Shown here piece by piece: positions 1 through 7,866 of a stretch of 37,232 nt of DNA. The notes beneath the pieces are model-generated. The model worked only from the letters and a program-made list of their open reading frames with translations. It did not search any database and was not told where the DNA came from. The DNA is taken from assembly GCA_023398495.1 (NCBI GenBank), contig JAEWSG010000077.1, positions 1-37,232 of the forward strand, given 5' to 3'. The position numbers were made by a program, and so were the translations under genes. Source of the DNA: Bacillota bacterium. GTDB taxonomy: Bacteria; Bacillota; Clostridia; Acetivibrionales; Acetivibrionaceae. Within the stretch, counting starts at the first letter, position 1, and each line of letters begins with the position of its first letter.

Positions 1-120
1 GCCTAATCCTTTCTTCAGATTCCAGTTCACACTGGACACCCTTGGCTTCGGCTGTATCCTTCCCACTGTCGGGTGGATTGGGGACTTTCACCCGTTAGAA
101 CGTGTGCTCACTGGGCACAC
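1..120 (-). mobile_element. Group IIC intron, 5' end (runs off the left edge)
   Basis: Read on the minus strand, the sequence starts with GTGTG at position 120, the group II intron 5' consensus. It continues with GGGTGAAAGTCCC and, further in, AAGGGTGTCC and GGAATCTGAAGAAAG. These blocks match in order and spacing the domain I start of class C bacterial introns such as the Oceanobacillus iheyensis intron, recalled from memory. The intron sits directly after a terminator hairpin with its T tract, the classical target of class C introns. Only about 120 bases of domain I are inside the window, so the reverse transcriptase ORF and catalytic domain V cannot be seen, and it is unknown whether the element is intact. 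Confidence 0.85.
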
Positions 121-121
121 C

Positions 122-151
122 AAAAAATAAGCGGCTTCACTTATAAGCCGC
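122..151 (-). terminator. Intrinsic terminator of the gat operon, used as intron target
   Basis: On the minus strand a GCGGCTT/AAGCCGC stem (131-137 with 145-151, 7-base loop) is followed by TTATTTTTT. It begins only a few bases after the gatB stop codon. The T tract runs straight into the group IIC intron, so the terminator is also the intron's 5' exon. Confidence 0.9.
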
Positions 152-158
152 ATTAGTC

Positions 159-1589
159 TTATTTATCCAACTCGTCCTTGAGTATTTTATTTATAAGTTT
201 AGGATCAGCCTTACCTTTTGTCTCTTTCATTGCTTGTCCGACAAGAAATCCAAACGCTTTTGCCTTACCGTTTCTGTAATCATCTACTGACTTAAGATTA
301 CTAACAAGTATTCTTTTTACAACTTCTAAAAGTGTAACCTCATCACTAACTACCTCTAACCCTTCTTCCTTTACAATTAACTCAGGGTCCTTGCTTTGAT
401 CAAACATTTTTTCAAATACTTTCCTGGCAATAGTCCCACTAATAGTTCCTTTTTCAATGAGCAGAACAAGCTTTGCAAGATATTCTCCCGGGAAAGGTAT
501 TTGTTCAAACTCCATCTCCTTTTCCTTCAGAATTCTTAGAAGATCTCCCATTATCCAGTTACTTAACGCTTTTGCATTGCCAACCTTTTTAACTGCTTCC
601 TCAAAGAAGTCCGCAAGCATCTTTGAGCCAGTAAGTATTAAAGCATCATAGTCAGGAAGTCCATACTCACTTACATACCTTTTTTTCCTTTCTTCAGGAA
701 GTTCCGGCAAACTGCTCTTTATCTTCTGCTTCCACTTTTCATCAATAACTATAGGCATAAGGTCCGGCTCTGGAAAATACCTGTAATCATGAGCTTCTTC
801 CTTGCTTCTCATTGCAAAACTCATGCCCTTTATATCATCCCAACGTCTTGTTTCCTGTAAAATCAATCCGCCGTTTTCTACAACCTCTATCTGTCTCTTA
901 GCTTCTCCATCTATAGCTCTAACTATGGCCTTAAAAGAATTGAGGTTTTTCATCTCAGTTCTTGTACCAAACTCTTTTTGTCCAACAGGTCTTACCGATA
1001 GATTTACGTCGGCCCGAAGTGAACCTTCCTGCATCTTGCAGTCCGATACATTAATATACTCAAGTATAGCCTTAAGGTTTTCAAGATAGGCCTTAACCTC
1101 TCCTGCAGACCTCATATCAGGCTCGGAAACAATCTCTATAAGGGGCACACCACACCTGTTGTAATCTATCATTGAGCCAGTATTCTCCTCATCATGCATA
1201 AGCTTCCCTGCGTCTTCTTCTATGTGAATTCTTGTAATCCCTATTCTTTTTGTATTACCCTCAAATTCTATATCTATATATCCAGAAAAACATATTGGTA
1301 GATCATACTGAGATGTCTGAAAAGCTTTTGGCAAATCAGGGTAAAAGTAATTTTTCCTGTCCTGTTTGCTGTACTCAGAAATACTACAATTGGTAGCAAG
1401 ACCTGCCCTCACAGCATATTCAACAACCCTTTTGTTAAGCACCGGCAACACCCCGGGCATACCGGTACAAATAGGGCAAGCATGAGTATTCGGTTCTCCT
1501 CCGAATTCAGTTGTGCAGGAACAATATATTTTTGATTTTGTCGAAAGCTCAGCATGAACTTCAAGCCCTATAATTATCTCATATTCCAT
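159..1589 (-). CDS. gatB: Asp/Glu-tRNA(Asn/Gln) amidotransferase subunit B
   Basis: GatB binds misacylated Glu-tRNA(Gln) or Asp-tRNA(Asn), phosphorylates the acyl group and transfers ammonia delivered by GatA. The product is 476 residues, the usual family length. It opens with the family signature YEIIIGLEVHAEL, followed by a Cys-rich zinc site (CSC...CPIC) and the C-terminal YqeY-like tail domain that ends in GQAMKETKGKADPKLINKIL. The ATG at 1589 is chosen over upstream in-frame starts because GAGGTGAG lies at the right distance before it and homology begins there. It is the last gene of gatC-gatA-gatB, 13 bases behind gatA, whose stop codon overlaps the gatB ribosome-binding site. That arrangement suggests translational coupling. 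Confidence 0.97.
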   Translation of the reverse strand: MEYEIIIGLEVHAELSTKSKIYCSCTTEFGGEPNTHACPICTGMPGVLPVLNKRVVEYAVRAGLATNCSISEYSKQDRKNYFYPDLPKAFQTSQYDLPICFSGYIDIEFEGNTKRIGITRIHIEEDAGKLMHDEENTGSMIDYNRCGVPLIEIVSEPDMRSAGEVKAYLENLKAILEYINVSDCKMQEGSLRADVNLSVRPVGQKEFGTRTEMKNLNSFKAIVRAIDGEAKRQIEVVENGGLILQETRRWDDIKGMSFAMRSKEEAHDYRYFPEPDLMPIVIDEKWKQKIKSSLPELPEERKKRYVSEYGLPDYDALILTGSKMLADFFEEAVKKVGNAKALSNWIMGDLLRILKEKEMEFEQIPFPGEYLAKLVLLIEKGTISGTIARKVFEKMFDQSKDPELIVKEEGLEVVSDEVTLLEVVKRILVSNLKSVDDYRNGKAKAFGFLVGQAMKETKGKADPKLINKILKDELDK

Positions 1590-1602
1590 CCCTAAACTCA
1601 CC

Positions 1603-3108
1603 TCAAATGCTCGGAGGAGCTGGTCGTTCCGCTTCGCTGCACTGCTCGCCCATGCATCCTGTCCATTTATTATAAGCTGTATTTTGTTCAAACGTAAATC
1701 CAACCTTCAGAAGAGTACTTTCATCAAAAGGTTTTCCTATGAGTTGAAGACCAATCGGAAGCCCTTTGCTGTCAAACCCACATGGCACAACAAGAGCAGG
1801 TAATCCTGCAACATTAGCGGAAACAGTATAGATATCCCCGAGATACATTTCAAGAGGGTTATCTGCTTTTTCACCTAATTTGTATGCAGTTGCAGGTGCA
1901 GTAGGTCCTAATATAACATCATATTTGCTAAACGCTTCCTTGAAACTATTCTTAATCAACGTTCTAACCTGAAGAGCCTTTTTGTAATATGCCTCATAAT
2001 ACCCGGAACTTAACGCATATGTTCCAAGCATAATTCTTCTTTTTACTTCAGTGCCAAACCCCTCGCTTCTTGTCCGTTTATAAAGGTCTGAGAGGTCTTT
2101 ATATTTTGGAGCACTATATCCATACCTTATCCCATCATATCTTGCCAGGTTTGAGCTTGCTTCAGCTGACGAAATCAGATAATAGGTGGCAACAGCATAT
2201 TCAGTGTGAGATAATGAAAACTCTTCGCATTGTGCACCAAGCTTTTTCAAAACTTCTACTGCCTCTAAGACCGCCCTTCTCACTTCATTATTTAAGCCCT
2301 CACCCATATATTCTACGGGGATTCCGATTTTCATTCCTTTTACATTATTGACAAGAGCTTTTGTATAATCAGGGTAAACTATTTTGGAAGAAGTAGAATC
2401 CATTGTGTCATATCCGGTTATGCAATTTAGTGCAATAGCACAATCAGTAACATCTTTAGTCAAGGGCCCGATCTGGTCAAGGGAAGAGGCAAAAGCAATC
2501 AACCCAAAACGCGAAACCGCTCCATATGTAGGTTTCATACCCACAACACCGCAAAACGATGCAGGTTGCCTTATAGATCCTCCGGTATCTGAGCCTAGTG
2601 CAAATCCTGTAAGGTCAGCAGCAACTGCAGCAGCCGGACCACCACTTGAACCTCCTGGAACCCTTTCTAAATCCCAAGGGTTTTTCGCAGGCTTAAAATA
2701 GGAATTTTCAGTAGATGCCCCCATTGCAAACTCATCCATATTCAGCTTCCCGATAATAACAGCGCCATCATCTTTAAGCTTTTTGGATACAGTAGCGTCG
2801 TAAGGCGGTACAAAATTATGGAGAATTTTTGATGCACAGGTAGTCTTTACCCCTTCTGTACATATATTATCTTTTAAAGCAACTGGTATACCGGCAAGAG
2901 GAGACTTTGCTTCACCTTTATCAATCTTTTCTTGTACCTCCATTGCTCTTTTGACGGCATCTTCGCCTAAAACAGATAAGTAACTTCCGAGTTTGGAATC
3001 TATCTTTTCAATTCTATCAAGGAGTGATTTTGTAATTTCTACGGCACTTGCCTCTCTATTTCTTATCAAATCACTCATCTCATGAACCGTAAGCCCATGT
3101 AATTTCAA
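1603..3108 (-). CDS. gatA: Asp/Glu-tRNA(Asn/Gln) amidotransferase subunit A
   Basis: GatA is the amidase-signature glutaminase of the GatCAB complex and feeds ammonia to GatB for indirect synthesis of Gln- or Asn-tRNA. The 501-residue product shows the catalytic Lys region (PVALKDNI), the Gly/Ser-rich block PGGSSGGPAAAVAADLTG and the nucleophile segment SDTGGSIRQPASFCG. Translation starts at TTG 3108 behind GGAGG with 8 bases of spacing. After the conserved end (FEQNTAYNKW) about 20 unusual residues rich in Cys, Glu and Pro follow. They are encoded by a GC-rich stretch containing GCAGCGAAGCGGAACG, unlike the rest of the gene, which may be acquired sequence. Co-transcribed with gatC and gatB. 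Confidence 0.97.
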   Translation of the reverse strand: MKLHGLTVHEMSDLIRNREASAVEITKSLLDRIEKIDSKLGSYLSVLGEDAVKRAMEVQEKIDKGEAKSPLAGIPVALKDNICTEGVKTTCASKILHNFVPPYDATVSKKLKDDGAVIIGKLNMDEFAMGASTENSYFKPAKNPWDLERVPGGSSGGPAAAVAADLTGFALGSDTGGSIRQPASFCGVVGMKPTYGAVSRFGLIAFASSLDQIGPLTKDVTDCAIALNCITGYDTMDSTSSKIVYPDYTKALVNNVKGMKIGIPVEYMGEGLNNEVRRAVLEAVEVLKKLGAQCEEFSLSHTEYAVATYYLISSAEASSNLARYDGIRYGYSAPKYKDLSDLYKRTRSEGFGTEVKRRIMLGTYALSSGYYEAYYKKALQVRTLIKNSFKEAFSKYDVILGPTAPATAYKLGEKADNPLEMYLGDIYTVSANVAGLPALVVPCGFDSKGLPIGLQLIGKPFDESTLLKVGFTFEQNTAYNKWTGCMGEQCSEAERPAPPSI

Positions 3109-3209
3109 CCTTACTTCCTCCCATTCTTTGCATTTTTATATCTCGCAGCGGGAGCTGCAAGCAAAGTAGTAATGCCCGCCGCTAAAACTACATAAACTTT
3201 AACTTCATT

Positions 3210-3497
3210 TCACTCAACAACTTTGGGAACCTTGAAAAAACCATCTTCTTTGGATGGAGCATTTTCCAGTATTTTCTCCCTGGGGTAGGATGGTTTTACC
3301 ACATCTTCCCTAAATACATTTCTCATCACTATAACATGATCTGTGGGTTTCACCTTTGACGTATCAAGCTCATTGAGCTTATCCATATAAGAAATAATTT
3401 TTTCCATATCAAAAATAAGCTTTGACTTTTCTTCCTCAGTAAGGTTTAACCTTGCAAGATCTGCTATATGTTCTATTGTATCCATGGTTATTTTCAC
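3210..3497 (-). CDS. gatC: Asp/Glu-tRNA(Asn/Gln) amidotransferase subunit C
   Basis: This small subunit stabilises the GatA-GatB complex. The 95-residue product begins VKITMDTIEHIADLARLNLT, the characteristic GatC N-terminus, followed by the helical stretch up to SYMDKLNELDTSKV and a C-terminal end with the FFKVPKVVE motif. The GTG at 3497 is preferred because GGGAGGA lies 5 bases before it and an extended -10 box lies upstream at 3532-3537. A longer in-frame reading from 3560 would start upstream of that promoter and adds non-conserved residues. First gene of the gatCAB operon. The roughly 100 bases between gatC and gatA contain a GC-rich stretch with no recognised function. Confidence 0.95.
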   Translation of the reverse strand: MKITMDTIEHIADLARLNLTEEEKSKLIFDMEKIISYMDKLNELDTSKVKPTDHVIVMRNVFREDVVKPSYPREKILENAPSKEDGFFKVPKVVE

Positions 3498-3531
3498 ATG
3501 TTTCCTCCCTTTCATAAGGACTATAAAATAA

Positions 3532-3537
3532 ATTATA
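3532..3537 (-). promoter_or_regulatory. Candidate extended -10 promoter of gatCAB
   Basis: On the minus strand TGGTATAAT forms a perfect extended -10 (TGnTATAAT) about 35 bases before the gatC GTG. The hexamer 17 bases upstream is a poor -35, which an extended -10 can tolerate. Housekeeping sigma factor is inferred. Confidence 0.5.
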
Positions 3538-3637
3538 CCAGACTGCACTTCAGATAACATTTATGTGCAGGTGTATTTATTTTTCGTGCACCCTTTATGT
3601 GCTATACAGATTTAATTTTTGCGTGCGTTGTATATAA

Positions 3638-4486
3638 TTATATCATGTTGTCTATTCTCTCTGTAACATCGGTGCAAAATCTTTCAATATAACCCTTTAT
3701 ATATTGCTTAATATCCAGATTTACATCCCTTATCAGTTCCGTAAGATCCATTCCGTATATAACCGACGAATATGCGTCAACAGTATCATAGGACATAAAT
3801 GTTGCATTTGACTGCCTGTTTCCAAAAACTGCCTGATCATATCTTTTTCCTCCACAAATCTGCGAGTCAAAAACACTTAGGAGTGCTGAAGCAATATTAG
3901 GTCGTTCTGAAACATTGAAAAGGATTTTTTCATCATCCTTCAGCCAGTCTAATTTCCCCCATACCTCGCACCCATATATTTTTTCAGGTCGCAGGTCAGC
4001 CGGCAATTCCCTGATGGCTCTAATCACTCGTAGTGCAACAGCAACATGGGTACTGTGCTTATCCGCAAGATTGTGAGTGTATATAATCTTTGGCCTGGCA
4101 TTTCTGATCAATTCCTTAATATCTTCCACCGCTTCCCTGTTGCTTGGGGCTTTAACCTCAGAACTCTCGTAATCAAGCATTACCAAAGCTCCGTATTCTC
4201 CTACGAAGGCTGCTTTTTTTTGTTCGAACTTTCGTAACCGTATCATTTCTTCTGCCGAATAATTTTCATAAATTCCGTTTCTCGGACTTCCAGCTCCATT
4301 AGTCAAAACAACAGCCATAAACCATTCGTCTGTTTTCCCAAAACACTTTTGTATTCCATCGTACGCCATGATCTCAATATCATCATGATGTGCAGAAAAA
4401 GCCATGTGTGTTGTTCGTTTAACAGCTTCCTCTATAGGAACATTATCATATACAAAAAACTCAGCACTCTTTTTGTTAAACTTCAT
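3638..4486 (-). CDS. PIG-L/LmbE family deacetylase
   Basis: A zinc-dependent N-acetylglucosaminyl-type deacetylase of 282 residues. The metal motif AHHDDIE occurs at residues 32-38, and the downstream His pair motif appears as HNLADKHSTH, both typical of PIG-L/LmbE proteins that act on N-acetyl sugars or similar amides. No signal peptide is seen, so it is probably cytosolic. The ATG at 4486 has AGAGGTGG six bases upstream. It stands alone, codirectional with gatCAB but separated by about 140 bases that include the gatC promoter. The substrate cannot be told from sequence; relatives serve in bacillithiol synthesis, antibiotic biosynthesis and chitin-oligosaccharide deacetylation. Confidence 0.85.
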   Translation of the reverse strand: MKFNKKSAEFFVYDNVPIEEAVKRTTHMAFSAHHDDIEIMAYDGIQKCFGKTDEWFMAVVLTNGAGSPRNGIYENYSAEEMIRLRKFEQKKAAFVGEYGALVMLDYESSEVKAPSNREAVEDIKELIRNARPKIIYTHNLADKHSTHVAVALRVIRAIRELPADLRPEKIYGCEVWGKLDWLKDDEKILFNVSERPNIASALLSVFDSQICGGKRYDQAVFGNRQSNATFMSYDTVDAYSSVIYGMDLTELIRDVNLDIKQYIKGYIERFCTDVTERIDNMI

Positions 4487-4554
4487 TTAAGCCCACCTCT
4501 GTTATCTTTGAAAATTAATTTATACTATACTCCTAAAAGAAAGGAAAACATATA

Positions 4555-4701
4555 TTAATAACTCAACTTTCCCACTTATAGTATTTTGAGGCTCTGATTG
4601 CTCACAAGTTAAGGTTAAAAAGTTTACTTTTTGACCGCGGTGAGCAATGCTGTGTTAGCAGCAAAGATCCCATAAATACTGTGGGAAAGTTGAGTTATTA
4701 A
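4555..4701. mobile_element. MITE-like element with 21-bp perfect terminal inverted repeats
   Basis: The ends (4555-4575 and 4681-4701) are perfect 21-base inverted copies containing CTCAACTTTCCCAC. Inside, AGTATTT/AAATACT, ATTGCTCAC/GTGAGCAAT and AAAAAGT/ACTTTTT pair in nested order, so the whole element could fold into a long hairpin. Both ends finish in TTAA, which fits a TTAA or TA target duplication. It holds no ORF of note. It occupies most of the gap between the deacetylase gene and ligA. A non-autonomous transposon is the simplest reading; a structured RNA is the alternative. Confidence 0.7.
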
Positions 4702-4790
4702 GTTTAAGTGTACATTAAATTCCTTTAGCTTAGGCAAGACTAAAATATAAGTACCTGCTTTGGAAAATGAAAAAACGCTCACTGTTTAGT

Positions 4791-6788
4791 CTAATCTATC
4801 ATCCTGTTAAACTCAGCTTCATCGATAATTTTCACATTCAAACTTTTTGCTTTGTCAAGTTTGCTTCCTGCTTCCTCACCTGCCAAAACATAATCCGTCT
4901 TTTTTGAGACACTAGAAGATGTTTTTCCGCCAAAGCTTTCGATTATTTCTGCTGCCTCATTTCTTGAAAGAGTTGGAAGAGTTCCTGTCAGCACAAATGT
5001 AAGTCCTTCAAATCTATTATCTTTAATTTCTCTCTTCCCGGCACTCTTAAGATTCACCCCGGCTGCTCCCAGCTTTTGAACAGTATCAATGGTCTGATCC
5101 TGATTAAAGAAAATCACAACACTCTTTGCCATTTTTTCTCCGAACTCTGGTATACTCTGAATGCCCTCAACAGATGCATTTCTGATTGCATCAATGGAGT
5201 CATAATTCTCACTTAAAAGTTGAGCTGCCCTAAGTCCTATATGCCTTATTCCAAAGCCAAATAAAAGCCTGTCTATATTATTGTTTTTAGATTTTTCTAT
5301 GGATTTTAAGAGCTTCTCCACAGATTTTTTTCCCATCCTATCCATATTTACAAGATCATCTTTTTTGTCGTGAAGAAAATACAAATCTGCAATCCCCTTA
5401 ATAAACCCTTTTTCAAGCAACGCCTCAATGATTGCAGGCCCTAATCCGTCAATATTCATGGCATCTCTTGATGCAAAGTGAACAATGCTCCGAAAAAGCT
5501 GCTCCGGACATTCTATGCCTGTACATCTATAAGCAACCTCATCCTCGCTTCTAACAACGTCAGCACCGCATTCAGGGCACTTATCAGGCATTATGTATTT
5601 TACCTCTTCTCCCGTTCGCTTGGCAAACACAACTTCAACCACTTCCGGTATTATATCTCCAGCCTTACGAACCAGTACAGTATCACCAATTCTGATATCC
5701 TTTTCTGTTATGTAGTCCATATTGTGAAGTGTAGCCCTGCTTACTGTTGTCCCTGCGAGCCTCACCGGTTCTAAAACTGCATTTGGTGTAAGAACTCCTG
5801 TCCTGCCTACGTTTGAAAAAATTTCCTTTATACGGGTTTCCTTGATTTCGGCAGGGTACTTGTACGCAGCTGCCCATCTTGGTGTTTTGGTTGTACTCCC
5901 TAACATTTCTCTTTGTCGTAATGAGTTTACCTTTACAACAGCACCATCAATTTCAAAAGGAAGATTTCCACGCTGTTCACCTATATTGTTAATTTCCTCA
6001 ATAGCCTCAGTTATATTATTACATATTTTGTAACCAGGACTGACCTTAAAGCCCATATCTTTCATAAATTCGAGAGTTTCAGAATGTGTCTTGAAGACGT
6101 CACCCTCAATTCTCTGAATATTGAATAGAAAAATATCCAGTCTCCTCAAATTTGCGACCTTAGGATCAAGCTGCCTGAGCGAACCTGCTGCCGCATTCCG
6201 GGGATTTGCAAAAGTAGGCTGCTCCAATACTTCCTGGTCTTCATTTACTTTTATAAAATCATTTCTGGAAATAAAAACTTCGCCCCTTACTTCAAGAAGA
6301 GGCACTTTCTTTTTAAGAACGAGAGGAATTGACTTAATGGTTTTAAGATTCTGTGTTACATCCTCTCCCACCATACCGTCTCCTCTGGTTGCACCTCTAA
6401 CAAAAACGCCATTTTCATATATAAGAGAAACGGACAAACCGTCAATTTTCTTTTCAACTACATATTCAAAATTTTCATCGAGGGACTCCTTAACCCTTTT
6501 ATCAAAAGCAATAAGCTCCTCTTCACTGAATACATCTGCAAGGCTTTGCATCTGAACTGCGTGTACAACCTTTTCAAAACCTTCGAGTGGTTTTCCTCCA
6601 ACTCTTTGTGTCGGAGAATCCTCTGTGATAAGATCAGGCCTTTGCTCTTCGAGGTTTTTTAGCTCCCTTAATAATTTATCGTATTCAAAATCTGTTATTT
6701 CAGGCTTATCCTCTACGTAATATTTATGGCTGTGATAATTTAACAAATCTCTCAATTCTTTAATTCTAGTCTCAATAACAGTACTCAT
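4791..6788 (-). CDS. ligA: NAD+-dependent DNA ligase
   Basis: LigA seals nicks in DNA replication and repair using NAD+. The 665 residues match the family length. Visible in order are the N-terminal Ia domain (HKYYVEDKPEITDFEYD), the adenylation motif KIDG with active Lys114, the OB-fold region, a four-Cys zinc finger (CPECGADVV...CTGIECPEQ), a helix-hairpin-helix region and a C-terminal BRCT domain (FEGLTFVLTGTLPTLSRNEA). The ATG at 6788 is preceded by GGGGAGGGG. It follows the M50B-like gene by 19 bases in the same direction, so the two are probably co-transcribed. Nothing looks damaged. Confidence 0.98.
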   Translation of the reverse strand: MSTVIETRIKELRDLLNYHSHKYYVEDKPEITDFEYDKLLRELKNLEEQRPDLITEDSPTQRVGGKPLEGFEKVVHAVQMQSLADVFSEEELIAFDKRVKESLDENFEYVVEKKIDGLSVSLIYENGVFVRGATRGDGMVGEDVTQNLKTIKSIPLVLKKKVPLLEVRGEVFISRNDFIKVNEDQEVLEQPTFANPRNAAAGSLRQLDPKVANLRRLDIFLFNIQRIEGDVFKTHSETLEFMKDMGFKVSPGYKICNNITEAIEEINNIGEQRGNLPFEIDGAVVKVNSLRQREMLGSTTKTPRWAAAYKYPAEIKETRIKEIFSNVGRTGVLTPNAVLEPVRLAGTTVSRATLHNMDYITEKDIRIGDTVLVRKAGDIIPEVVEVVFAKRTGEEVKYIMPDKCPECGADVVRSEDEVAYRCTGIECPEQLFRSIVHFASRDAMNIDGLGPAIIEALLEKGFIKGIADLYFLHDKKDDLVNMDRMGKKSVEKLLKSIEKSKNNNIDRLLFGFGIRHIGLRAAQLLSENYDSIDAIRNASVEGIQSIPEFGEKMAKSVVIFFNQDQTIDTVQKLGAAGVNLKSAGKREIKDNRFEGLTFVLTGTLPTLSRNEAAEIIESFGGKTSSSVSKKTDYVLAGEEAGSKLDKAKSLNVKIIDEAEFNRMID

Positions 6789-6807
6789 ATTCCCCTCCCC
6801 TTATTAT

Positions 6808-7503
6808 CTATCTTCTTTTATTTCCCGAAACTTTAATTAATAACATATTAAGCGAAAAAACCGAAATAGCCAGCCAGATTAATCCCCAAACAAATGCAGG
6901 AAAGCCGGTTAAATCTGCAAGCCTCAATATATCGCTAGGAGGATTGGTACTCCAGACCTTCATAATTGAAAGCTGCTGATTTAATTTCAGCAGTAGTGTA
7001 TCGACAAATGTGTCGTATATTACTAATGCTACTGACGATATCCCAATGATATCTATCAATATCTCGTTCATACTGTCATTCTGTATCATCAAAACCAGAA
7101 TTGCAACAATGGCAAATACCAAAGATGTCACTAATGCTCCAAGTGAAGAAGCAAATACTATAGAAAACAAAAGATATATTATTGTTATGCTTCCAACCAG
7201 ATATTTCTTTGCTGAAGTTCTCTTCAAAAACAATATCAGCATCGAAAACAATAAACCTGAAATATATCCGCTATTTGCTATTACAAATGATGCAATCCAA
7301 CTTTTTGTCTCCGGTATTGCGTCCAGACTGCTTCCAAAAGTCACACTGAAAGCTGTTGTACCAAAACCAAATAATGCTGCTGTTAAAGCATGTCCAATTT
7401 TGTGAAAAATCGTGGAGAGAACTTTAAATGGACTTATTAATATCTGATTCCACAAAGCAACAAGTACTACCAGTATTAAAAGGCACTTCCAAATATTCTT
7501 CAT
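6808..7503 (-). CDS. M50B-like membrane protein with degenerate HExxH motif
   Basis: A 231-residue polytopic membrane protein with about five or six hydrophobic segments. The N-terminal stretch FHKIGHALTAALFGFG sits where the Peptidase_M50B family has HELGHAL. The later NSGYISGLLFSM resembles the family's second membrane block, and YDTFVDTLL supplies an acidic position. The catalytic Glu is Lys here (HKIGH), so proteolysis is unlikely and a pseudoprotease or scaffold role is possible. The start is ATG 7503, five bases behind AGGTGG, rather than the in-frame GTG 9 bases upstream. It lies 19 bases before ligA. The family assignment is by motif only. Confidence 0.6.
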   Translation of the reverse strand: MKNIWKCLLILVVLVALWNQILISPFKVLSTIFHKIGHALTAALFGFGTTAFSVTFGSSLDAIPETKSWIASFVIANSGYISGLLFSMLILFLKRTSAKKYLVGSITIIYLLFSIVFASSLGALVTSLVFAIVAILVLMIQNDSMNEILIDIIGISSVALVIYDTFVDTLLLKLNQQLSIMKVWSTNPPSDILRLADLTGFPAFVWGLIWLAISVFSLNMLLIKVSGNKRR

Positions 7504-7559
7504 GCATACCACCTGTTAAATTTTATAGGTAAAACTTAAAATAGTAACTACTTTTCATA

Positions 7560-7758
7560 GGGTGTATATTATTTAAGTGAAGAAAAATATGGAAGAAACA
7601 TTGTGAAGCAAGTTGTAGAGCCTGTTAATACGACGAGGAAAGGGAGAGCATTGTCTGAGCGAAGCGAGTTTTGCTCGACCCCCAGGAGTATTTACAGGCT
7701 CTAGACTGCGAAACTTAAGTTTCTGGAATATTTTTCTTCACATTTATTACATGCACCC
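7560..7758. mobile_element. MITE-like palindromic element with 9-bp target duplication
   Basis: The ends begin GGGTGTATATTATTT (7560 onward) and, from the other side, GGGTGCATGTAATAAAT (7758 backward). The arms stay similar for about 70 bases, including GTGAAGAAAAATAT and AGAGCCTGT. The identical 9-mer CTTTTCATA flanks both sides (7551-7559 and 7759-7767), a plausible target-site duplication. The centre holds GAGCGAAGCGAGTTTTGCTC, itself a hairpin. There is no coding capacity. This looks like a non-autonomous transposon of about 199 bp; the transposase family is unknown. Confidence 0.75.
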
Positions 7759-7803
7759 CTTTTCATAAACAGAATTTACTTTAAGATTATACCTTTAAGA
7801 AAC

Positions 7804-7834
7804 AAAAAAAGAAAGGGATTTCCCTTCTTTTTTT
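7804..7834 (-). terminator. Intrinsic terminator after cwlD
   Basis: A near-perfect hairpin (AAAAAAAGAA-GGGA paired with TCCC-TTCTTTTTTT) ends in a T tract on either strand, so it can work in both directions. It lies about 30 bases downstream of the cwlD stop codon. Confidence 0.85.
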
Positions 7835-7866
7835 ACATAGATCTCTGATTTTTCATTATTCCAACT

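Noticed and set aside
1590..1703. N-terminal extension of GatB to 1703
   Set aside because: It overlaps the gatA end, is not conserved, and the good ribosome site and homology both start at 1589.
3498..3560. Longer GatC starting at 3560
   Set aside because: The extra residues lie upstream of or over the extended -10 box, and a strong site precedes GTG 3497.
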